Source of the DNA: Planctomycetota bacterium
GTDB lineage: Bacteria > Planctomycetota > SZUA-567 > JAFGGJ01
Assembly (NCBI GenBank): GCA_016930595.1
Contig: JAFGGJ010000072.1
Coordinates: 1-33,863, forward strand
Length of the DNA: 33,863 bases
Direction: 5' to 3'
The notes below the pieces were generated by a model. It did no database searches. It saw only the letters and a program-made list of their open reading frames with translations, and was not told the DNA's origin. The position numbers and the translations under genes were made by a program. Each line of letters opens with the position of its first letter. The first letter of the stretch is position 1. Shown piece after piece: positions 8,195 through 14,685 of the stretch.

Positions 8195-9279
8195 CAGGCA
8201 ACGACCTTTCGTTCACGACCGATGCGGTAGACATAAGCCAGGACTTCGGCGACCATCTGGTAGAATTCCTGGGGGATTTCCGAGCCCACGTCAACGGCAT
8301 GGAAAAGCCCCCGCGCCAGGAAGGGACGTTCGACGACGGGGACGGAGTTTTCGGCGGCAATATCGCGGATTTTCTGAGCGACCCTTTTCCTGCCCTTGGC
8401 GGTGACAACCGGGGCGGCGTCGCCCCCCTGGCGGTAACGGAGAGCGACGGCGAATTCGGTGGGGTTGACCACGACGACGTCGCTTTCCGGGATTTCGGCG
8501 AACATCCTGGTGAAAAGCAGGCGTTTCATGACAGCCCTGCGGCGGGCGCGCACGGCGGGATCGCCTTCCATGCGGCGGAGTTCCTCCTTGACTTCTTCAC
8601 GCGTCATGCGGAGGTCAACGAGGTACTGGTGGCGCTGGAAAACAAGGTCGACAACCGCCACCACGAGAAACAGCAGTACCATCGCCAGGGCAAGGTAGAG
8701 GATTTCCATAAGCACGGCAACAACGCCGCCCTGGATGGTGCCGTCCATGAGCGCCACCAGTCTCGGCCCGCGGTGATGGACGAAGAGATAAACCGTTACG
8801 GCGGCGAGAGACATCTTCGCGACAGCAAGGGCGAGCATTTCCGCGGTACGGACGCTGAAGAGACGGCCGAGACCCTGCACGGGGTTGATGCGGTTGATGT
8901 CCGGCTTTACCGGCTCGCCCGAAAACACGAAGCCGAACTGAACGACGTTGGCCGCGACGGCCATGAAGAACACCACGCCCGCTATGGGAGCGCAGGCAAA
9001 GAGGACACGCCGGCCCGCGCAGGCCAGGACCGCCGCTCCCGACGCCGGGCCGTCCGGCACTCCGGATGAAAACGACTGCACCGACCAGTTGAAGATGTCT
9101 GCCAGGCCCTTGTAAAGCATGGGCATGTAGATCCATATGAAAACAATGGCAACCAGAGTGACGAGCACGGAAACGGTCTCGTGGCTTTTGGCCACACGGC
9201 CTTTTTCACGGGCTTCTTCGATACGGCGAGCGGTCGGCTCTTCCGTCCGTGCATCCCTGTCAATATCGGCGTCAGGCAC
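8194..9279 (-). CDS. flhB: FlhB, export switch protein with NPTE in place of NPTH
   Basis: 361 residues, starting at a GTG with GAGGTGA just upstream. The N-terminus EEPTARRIEEAREKGRVAKS is typical of FlhB and is followed by four membrane segments and a cytoplasmic C-terminal domain. FlhB switches export from rod/hook to filament substrates after autocleavage between Asn and Pro of the NPTH motif. Here the motif reads NPTE (residues 272-275, bases 8455-8466), followed by the usual FAVALRY. Asn and Pro, the cleavage pair, are kept; the His is Glu. Located between fliR and flhA as in many operons. Confidence 0.96.
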   Translation of the reverse strand: MPDADIDRDARTEEPTARRIEEAREKGRVAKSHETVSVLVTLVAIVFIWIYMPMLYKGLADIFNWSVQSFSSGVPDGPASGAAVLACAGRRVLFACAPIAGVVFFMAVAANVVQFGFVFSGEPVKPDINRINPVQGLGRLFSVRTAEMLALAVAKMSLAAVTVYLFVHHRGPRLVALMDGTIQGGVVAVLMEILYLALAMVLLFLVVAVVDLVFQRHQYLVDLRMTREEVKEELRRMEGDPAVRARRRAVMKRLLFTRMFAEIPESDVVVVNPTEFAVALRYRQGGDAAPVVTAKGRKRVAQKIRDIAAENSVPVVERPFLARGLFHAVDVGSEIPQEFYQMVAEVLAYVYRIGRERKVVA

Positions 9280-9287
9280 CTGTCACC

Positions 9288-10070
9288 TCACGCTCCGGCC
9301 GCGAAAGACCTGAGCCAGCCGCCCCAGAAGCGGGTGGAATGGCCCAGGAGTTCGTCGGTAAGGACGGCGGAGGCCGGCAATGCAAGGTAGAGACCGATAA
9401 TGCCGACTCCGAGCATAAGCGGGAACCCGACAATGAAGACGTGCATCTGGGGAATCATTCTGCCGAGTATACCCATGCCGAACACGGCCAGGAGGACGAT
9501 GCCGACCACCGGGATGAGCAGCCGGCCGGTCAGGATGAACATGACGCCGACGCTTTCGACCATGACCATAAGCATGCCCCGAGGGGAATACGCCGCCAGG
9601 GCCCCCACGGGCGCCAGGCGGAAGCTTTCGCCGAGGGCTTCCACAAGGTACAGGTGACCATTGGCGACAACCAGCACGGCCAGCGCCGCAAAATACCAGA
9701 ATTCACCCACGAGGGAGACTTCGATATCCTGCAGGGGGTCCACGACGTTGGCAATGGCGATGCCCATGGTCTGCCCCACGGCGGCGCCGGCAAGGCGGAA
9801 CGATGAGTAGATAATACCCAGTATCAGCCCGATACCCGCCCCGATCACAAACTCCCTTATCCCCAGCAGGACCAGCAGGATGATATCGGCGCTGAACCAA
9901 TTCACGTGGATTACGGAAACGGGGAAAAAGACCGCCGAGACCAGCAACGCTCCCAGGATGCGAAAGCGCCGGGGGAAACCTATTTCCGAGACTATCGGGG
10001 CAGTGGTAAAAACGGCAAGCACCCTTATGAAGAGGAGTGCAAAAGCTATGGCCAAGCGATAAAGCGGCAA
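9288..10070 (-). CDS. fliR: FliR, flagellar export gate protein
   Basis: 260 residues, the usual size, mostly membrane segments. Family features are the early FIRVLAVFTTAPI segment and a FVIGAGIGLILGIIYSSFRLAGAAV-like helix region in the middle. FliR joins FliP and FliQ in the core export gate inside the MS ring. The start is TTG at 10070, supported by GGGAGG about 9 bases upstream and by alignment of the N-terminus. It begins 1 base after the fliQ stop and ends 8 bases before flhB. Confidence 0.95.
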   Translation of the reverse strand: MPLYRLAIAFALLFIRVLAVFTTAPIVSEIGFPRRFRILGALLVSAVFFPVSVIHVNWFSADIILLVLLGIREFVIGAGIGLILGIIYSSFRLAGAAVGQTMGIAIANVVDPLQDIEVSLVGEFWYFAALAVLVVANGHLYLVEALGESFRLAPVGALAAYSPRGMLMVMVESVGVMFILTGRLLIPVVGIVLLAVFGMGILGRMIPQMHVFIVGFPLMLGVGIIGLYLALPASAVLTDELLGHSTRFWGGWLRSFAAGA

Positions 10071-10071
10071 G

Positions 10072-10344
10072 CTACGGTCCTCCCAGCAGGTGCAGCGTTT
10101 CCCTGGTGTAAGCGACCAGGACCGAAATGAACCACGGCAGCAGCAGGAAGGTGACTCCCAACACGGCCACCATTTTGGGTATGAAAGTGATGGTAAGCTC
10201 GTTGATCTGGGTCACGGCCTGGAAGATGGAGACCAGGAGCCCGACCAGGAGGGCGCTTCCGAGCAGCGGGGCCAGCAACATCGCCGCCACCCAGAGGGCA
10301 TTCTGGGAAACTTCAACCGCCATATCAACGTCCACGCCCGGCAC
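10072..10344 (-). CDS. fliQ: FliQ, flagellar export gate protein
   Basis: 90 residues with two membrane helices and the family signature SIFQAVTQINELTITFIPKM. FliQ packs around FliP and FliR in the export gate. The start is uncertain: GTG at 10344 gives 90 residues, close to the usual 89, while ATG at 10323 (MAVEVSQNAL) gives 83 and also resembles family N-termini. Neither has a strong ribosome site. It follows fliP by 7 bases. Confidence 0.94.
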   Translation of the reverse strand: MPGVDVDMAVEVSQNALWVAAMLLAPLLGSALLVGLLVSIFQAVTQINELTITFIPKMVAVLGVTFLLLPWFISVLVAYTRETLHLLGGP

Positions 10345-10351
10345 CTTTCAG

Positions 10352-11125
10352 CTATGCAAAGCCCCTGAGCAATTCTCCCACCACCAGGTACCATCCGTCC
10401 ACCAGGACGAACAGCAGCAGCTTGAACGGAACGGAAACCATCATGGGCGGGAGCATCAGCATCCCCATGCTCATGAGCACGCTGGCAACCACCATGTCGA
10501 TGACCAGAAACGGCAGGTAAAGCAGAAACCCCATCCAGAAGGCGAGCCGGATCTCGGAAAGCACAAAAGCCGGAATGAGCGTAAGCGTGGCGATATCGGC
10601 CCGCTTGAGGTCGGTCCGGCCGCGGAGATCCTCGTCTAGGGAGATGAAAAGGCGCAGGTCTTTTTCACGGGTGTGCTTGAACATAAAGCGCCTGATGGGC
10701 ACGAGCGACCTGTGCACGGCGGTCTTCTGGTCTATCTGCCTGTTGAGATAAGGGCGGACGCCCTTCTTCCAGACTTCGTTATAGGTAGGCGACATCACGG
10801 CGAACGTGAGAAAGAGTGAAAGGCCGATTATGACCGTATTCGGCGGCAGTTGCTGGGTAGCCAGCGCCCGCCTGAGGAAAGAAAGGACGACGACCACTCT
10901 GGTGAAACCGGTGGTAAGCACGACTATGGCAGGTGCAAGCGTCAGGACCGTGAGAACGGCGAGGATTTCCAAGGCGGTGGCCACCTGGCCGGGGGTAGCG
11001 GTTTCGATACCGCCGGATGGAATGGGCAGACCGCCTTCCTGAGCGAAGCATGGGGATGCGAAAAAAAAGCACGCCAGAAACAGCGCGCCAAGCGCGGCCA
11101 GCCTTTTGTCCTTGGGGGCCACCAT
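10352..11125 (-). CDS. fliP: FliP, flagellar export gate protein
   Basis: 257 residues. A cleavable signal peptide is visible (about 1-28, hydrophobic core then CFAQ), as is usual for FliP. The rest has four membrane segments and the signatures VVLSFLRRALATQQLPPN, GLSLFLTFAVMSP and the C-terminal FLVIDMVVASVLMSMGM. FliP forms the pentameric core of the gate with FliR and FliQ. ATG 11125 has GGGAG upstream. It lies 41 bases after fliO, the usual fliO-P-Q-R order. Confidence 0.96.
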   Translation of the reverse strand: MVAPKDKRLAALGALFLACFFFASPCFAQEGGLPIPSGGIETATPGQVATALEILAVLTVLTLAPAIVVLTTGFTRVVVVLSFLRRALATQQLPPNTVIIGLSLFLTFAVMSPTYNEVWKKGVRPYLNRQIDQKTAVHRSLVPIRRFMFKHTREKDLRLFISLDEDLRGRTDLKRADIATLTLIPAFVLSEIRLAFWMGFLLYLPFLVIDMVVASVLMSMGMLMLPPMMVSVPFKLLLFVLVDGWYLVVGELLRGFA

Positions 11126-11166
11126 TATGCTCCCGGGTACAATGCCCGGCGCCGGCGTCCCCCGTA

Positions 11167-11928
11167 CTAAACCGACTCGTCGAGTTGCTCGAAGTCCTTC
11201 TCGGCGAGTTTCAGTTCGACCGGGAACGCCTTTTCCGGCACACCCTGCCCGGCCTGCCGGATAAGCGCCTCTACCTCTTCTTTATCGGAAATTTCGCCCA
11301 GTCGACTTAGCCCCTGAGGGGTAGAACCGGCAATTATGATGCGGCGGCCGGCTTTTATCATGACGATAGACCGTCCCGGCTCAACCTGGGTACGGGCGAT
11401 GACTTCCAGCAGGCCCTTGCCTGATCCGGCCGCGATACCGAAACCCCGGTATTTTTTCAGGAAGTAATAGCCACCGCCTATCACGGCGGCGATGACGGCC
11501 ATTCCAGCAATCAGCCGGAGGAACATCTTCCCCGGGGAAAGACTCGGGAGCGGCTCGGCGGGAGATTCCGGGGAGTGCTGCCGTGTACCGGCCCCTGGGA
11601 AAAGAGGCTGATTCTCCTCGGAAGCGGCGGGTGTCTCTTCCGCCGCCACTGGGGGCGTGGAAGACTCTTCAGCCGTCGCACCCCGTTCCAGGCCGCCAGC
11701 CACTATTTCTTCGATAAGCCTGGCTCCCGTCGTTACTTCGGCGGGAGCGGGTCCATCTTCGGCGGTGCCGGCGGCGGGTTCCGCAGGGGCACCCGGGGGG
11801 GGAGGAGGCGGTGGAGGCGGAGTATCGAACGTCAGCTCCGTACGCGGGGCTTCGCCGGCAAGCAGCAGGCGGCAGCAGAACACTGCGGCGGCTGCGAGCA
11901 GCAGAGGCCGCCCGTCACTGGTCTTCAT
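11167..11928 (-). CDS. fliO: FliO-like assembly factor with long Pro-rich periplasmic part
   Basis: 253 residues, longer than many FliO proteins. A signal-like hydrophobic N-terminus (about 7-24) is followed by a run of nine prolines and a low-complexity Ala/Pro/Glu region. A membrane helix (about 135-156) ending in YYFLKKY precedes a FliO-type cytoplasmic domain (LLEVIARTQVEPGRSIVMI). FliO helps assemble FliP rings. Identity rests on this C-terminal domain and on its place between fliN and fliP, because FliO sequences diverge widely. The start overlaps the end of fliN by 14 bases. Confidence 0.85.
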   Translation of the reverse strand: MKTSDGRPLLLAAAAVFCCRLLLAGEAPRTELTFDTPPPPPPPPPGAPAEPAAGTAEDGPAPAEVTTGARLIEEIVAGGLERGATAEESSTPPVAAEETPAASEENQPLFPGAGTRQHSPESPAEPLPSLSPGKMFLRLIAGMAVIAAVIGGGYYFLKKYRGFGIAAGSGKGLLEVIARTQVEPGRSIVMIKAGRRIIIAGSTPQGLSRLGEISDKEEVEALIRQAGQGVPEKAFPVELKLAEKDFEQLDESV

Positions 11929-12373
11929 CGACGATATCCGTAATACGGACGGAATAGTAGTCGTTCACAAGGACGACTTCGCCCCTGGCCACGACCGTTC
12001 CGTTGGCAAGCACATCGACGGGTTCACCGGCCAGCCTGTCGAGATCGACGACGGCGCCCCTGCGCAGGTCCATGAGTTCGCCGATGGTGAGTTTAACGCG
12101 GCCGAGTTCGATGGATATCTCGACGGGGACGTCTCCGAGGACTTCGGAAGCTTCGTCCGCGGTCATGATACGTTCCTGGGGGATCGAATCATCGTCGAGG
12201 GAAGCAAGGTCAGCCGGTGAAAGCCCGCCCGCGAAAATACTGGACTCGCTGGAAGAAGCCGCGGCATCTTCCCGCCCGCCGTCGGCCGGCTGCTGTGTCG
12301 TCAGTTCGCTGGCCTGCGAAAGGAGCGATTCGATCTCGGCCTGGCTCAGTTCATCCGCTTCATCTTCCGGCAT
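11915..12373 (-). CDS. fliN: FliN, rotor C-ring protein with a FliM/FliY-like N-terminal motif
   Basis: 152 residues. The C-terminal part (about 70-150) is a clear FliN/SpoA domain: VPVEISIELGRVKLTIGEL, LDRLAGEPVDVLANGTVVARGEV and YYSVRITDI. FliN forms the lower C-ring and supports export and switching. The N-terminus has LSQAEIESLL (residues 9-18), closely matching the LSQDEIDALL motif that FliM and FliY use to bind phosphorylated CheY, then a Gln/Ser/Ala-rich linker. No fliM gene lies between fliL and this gene, the usual place. At 152 residues it is too short for the FliM/FliY CheC-like middle domain. ATG 12373 has AGGAAAC upstream. Confidence 0.93.
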   Translation of the reverse strand: MPEDEADELSQAEIESLLSQASELTTQQPADGGREDAAASSSESSIFAGGLSPADLASLDDDSIPQERIMTADEASEVLGDVPVEISIELGRVKLTIGELMDLRRGAVVDLDRLAGEPVDVLANGTVVARGEVVLVNDYYSVRITDIVDEDQ

Positions 12374-12382
12374 AGCTGTTTC

Positions 12383-12970
12383 CTAACTGAAATGCCATAA
12401 GGTCCAGTACACCTCGACAATCCTGGGCTCCAGCCCGTAGCTTTTGAGCATGTCGTTCGCCCGTCTCTTAATATCGTCCAGGATCTGCTGCTGCACGGAA
12501 GGCTGGAGGAGTTCGCCGTAGCTGCGGCCGGTAATCTCGCGTATGAGCGCATCTTTTATGGCCGGCTCCAGTTGCTGCACCTTGGGCAGATACACGTTGT
12601 TGAGGTATTCCAAGTCAATATCGCTTTCCGGCTTCCCCTCGACCACCCTGCCGATCTTGATGGCAATGCCGGTGGTAAGAGTATGGAGGCGCGCTCCGGC
12701 GTCATCGACCTTGATGCTCGTGACGATACCCGGGATGTCTATACGAGGGGCCATAAGCTCCTTTTCGGAATGCGTCTGGGCGACGACGGAAACGGCGGCG
12801 CCGCCGCCGATATCCTCTTCCGAGCGGGGCCGCTTCATGATAACGATGATCACCATGGCTTCCGCCGCCATGAGGAGAACCAGAACAAGAACATTGCGAA
12901 GGCTGACGCGGGCCCTTGTGGCAGGCATCAGCGGCCCCTGGCCTTCGTGGCTGGAGGACGTTTCAGGCAT
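12383..12970 (-). CDS. fliL: FliL, stator-associated membrane protein
   Basis: 195 residues from ATG 12970, which has GGAAAGGA six bases upstream; an in-frame TTG seven codons earlier is less likely. One membrane helix (about 25-45) leads to a periplasmic FliL domain with features such as IGRVVEG, LEYLNNVYLPKVQQLEPAIKDALIREI and a C-terminal VYWTLWHF. FliL sits at the basal body next to the stator and supports its function. It is 36 bases after motB and 9 bases before fliN; in most bacteria fliM would come next. Confidence 0.88.
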   Translation of the reverse strand: MPETSSSHEGQGPLMPATRARVSLRNVLVLVLLMAAEAMVIIVIMKRPRSEEDIGGGAAVSVVAQTHSEKELMAPRIDIPGIVTSIKVDDAGARLHTLTTGIAIKIGRVVEGKPESDIDLEYLNNVYLPKVQQLEPAIKDALIREITGRSYGELLQPSVQQQILDDIKRRANDMLKSYGLEPRIVEVYWTLWHFS

Positions 12971-13006
12971 GACATTCCTTTCCGGGAACAAATCCCGCCG
13001 GTTATC

Positions 13007-13684
13007 TTATCGAATAAACTCGCCCGTGGCTACAACTTCCACTCTCCTGTTGGGACTGGCCTTGCCGGACAGGAGATTCGGGGCGGCCGGATCCGCCGAC
13101 CCTCCACTGGCCAGCCTGAGCCTGTTGGCGGGGATGTTGCACCTGGCCACCAGGAAATCGGCCACCGCCCTGGCCCGCGCCCAGCCGAGAGCCCATTCAT
13201 CCTCATAGGTATCGGAACCAGCGGTTTCACCGGGAGCGGCGTGTCCCCTGATTTCGATCCTGTTCGAGAAGCCCCTGACACGGTCCGCCACGTCGTAGAG
13301 GAGGGCGTCGCTCCCCGGCAGCAGTTCCCCGGAACCCGTGGCGAACAGCACTTTGCCGCCTACCACGATCTTTCTGCCTTCGTCCACGGTGAGGACTTCA
13401 AGGTGTTCGCCCGGAACGCCTTCCTTGAACATGGCCGCGGCGTGCTCCCTGGCAAACGCCGGGTTCATACCGCCCGCCCGGACGGACTCGTGTGCCAGCA
13501 GGAACCCCAGGTTGGCGCGGAAGGAATCACGCGCCGCCTTGAACCGCACTTCCTGAACGATGGACATGCTGAAAAGCAGGATGAAGAAAACCATCAGGAG
13601 CATCATCAGATCGGTAAAGGTTACCATCCAGTGCGGCGCCGAAGTATCCACGGTCAGTGGGGGTCTGCGTTTCCTGCGCGGCAT
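13007..13684 (-). CDS. motB: MotB, stator protein with OmpA-like peptidoglycan-binding domain
   Basis: 225 residues. A short basic N-terminus leads to one membrane helix with the ion-binding Asp at residue 25 in WMVTFTDLMMLLMVFF. The OmpA-like C-terminal domain (about 105-225) has VLFATGSGELLPG, IEIRGHA, ARARAVADFLV and SPNRRVEVV and anchors the stator to the cell wall. The TFTDLMMLLM pattern is closer to PomB-type than to E. coli-type helices, but the driving ion cannot be decided from this alone. ATG 13684 is 3 bases after motA. Confidence 0.95.
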   Translation of the reverse strand: MPRRKRRPPLTVDTSAPHWMVTFTDLMMLLMVFFILLFSMSIVQEVRFKAARDSFRANLGFLLAHESVRAGGMNPAFAREHAAAMFKEGVPGEHLEVLTVDEGRKIVVGGKVLFATGSGELLPGSDALLYDVADRVRGFSNRIEIRGHAAPGETAGSDTYEDEWALGWARARAVADFLVARCNIPANRLRLASGGSADPAAPNLLSGKASPNRRVEVVATGEFIR

Positions 13685-13687
13685 CGG

Positions 13688-14461
13688 CTAGTCCTCACCC
13701 CGCCTGGTCCCGGGAGCAAGGTAGATGCGGAGCTTCTGGCGGACGATCCTGGGGTTATCGCCGGACTGTATGGCCATGACACCCCGCATGATTATCTCCT
13801 TGGTGAGCAGTTCCTGCTCGGACCTCTCGGCGAGTTTGCCGGCCATGGGTGCAAAGACGAAGTTGGCGGCAACGGCGCCGTAGAGCGTGGTGATTAGGGC
13901 CAGCGCCATGCCGGGCCCGATTCTGGAAGGGTCATCCAGGTTGATGAGCATTATGATAAGGCCGATGAGGGTGCCGATCATGCCCCAAGGAGGAGCATAC
14001 TTGGCCAGCGTCTCGAAGATGCGCCGCCCGGCGGCGTGACGGGCCGCCAGCTTTTCAATGTCGGTGCTCATTATGTCTTCGATGAGTTCCGGGGCGGTGC
14101 CGTCCACGGCGAGCTGTATGCCCCTGACAAGAAACTCCTCATCATCCTTGCTCGTCGCCCCTTCAAGCGCCAGTATGCCGTCCCTGCGGGCTATTTCAGC
14201 GTATGCCACCATGCGGTTAACGATGGCGTTCGGGTCCGGCAGGACGTAGAAAAAAGCCCTGACCGCCACCCGCCACGCCGTCACAATATTCCCCATGGGG
14301 ATGCTTATGAAGAAAGCCGCCAGCATGCCTCCAAACGTGATGAAGACGCTCTGCAGGTTCAGAAAGATGCGTATGTTCTCCACATCGAAGCCGGTGCCGA
14401 CGATCCCGAGAAATATGAAGAACACGCCGATCATCAACCCGATGATACTCGAAATATCCAT
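13688..14461 (-). CDS. motA: MotA, flagellar stator ion channel protein
   Basis: 257 residues with four membrane segments. Family features are present: the cytoplasmic loop ARRDGILALEG with the charged residues that contact FliG, DDEEFLVRGIQLAVDG, then KYAPPWGMIGTLIGLI and ALITTLYGAVAANFVFAPMA with the conserved prolines. MotA and MotB form the ion-driven torque unit. The ATG follows directly after the flbD TAA, with GGAAGGGA upstream inside flbD. Confidence 0.96.
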   Translation of the reverse strand: MDISSIIGLMIGVFFIFLGIVGTGFDVENIRIFLNLQSVFITFGGMLAAFFISIPMGNIVTAWRVAVRAFFYVLPDPNAIVNRMVAYAEIARRDGILALEGATSKDDEEFLVRGIQLAVDGTAPELIEDIMSTDIEKLAARHAAGRRIFETLAKYAPPWGMIGTLIGLIIMLINLDDPSRIGPGMALALITTLYGAVAANFVFAPMAGKLAERSEQELLTKEIIMRGVMAIQSGDNPRIVRQKLRIYLAPGTRRGED

Positions 14462-14668
14462 TTAGGCTGTCCCTTCCGAAGACCAGGGCGTCCTGGCGAG
14501 CCGGGTGTAATCCATTGCTTTCCGCACCACTTCGTCAGCCTTCTCACGAACGATCAGATGCTGGCCGTCGCGAAAAGTGATGAGCGTATCCGGAGTCTGC
14601 TCGACGAACAGGATCAGGTCGCTGTTGACCACAATGCTTTCTCCAGACGTCTTTGTCAGCGTTATCAT
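14462..14668 (-). CDS. flbD: FlbD-like small flagellar protein
   Basis: 68 residues. The chain MITLTKTSGESIVVNSDLI matches the small FlbD family found between flgE and motA in many operons (spirochetes, Firmicutes, deltaproteobacteria). It is not the sigma-54 regulator called FlbD in Caulobacter. Its molecular role is poorly known; a part in motor function has been suggested. It starts 17 bases after flgE. Confidence 0.9.
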   Translation of the reverse strand: MITLTKTSGESIVVNSDLILFVEQTPDTLITFRDGQHLIVREKADEVVRKAMDYTRLARTPWSSEGTA

Positions 14669-14685
14669 GCCGGCAGTCCCTGTTT

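Noticed and set aside
6221..8230. A 669-codon plus-strand open frame opposite flhA
   Set aside because: It is a by-product of high GC content. The protein is Asp/Gly/Glu-rich without known motifs, while the opposite strand encodes intact FlhA.
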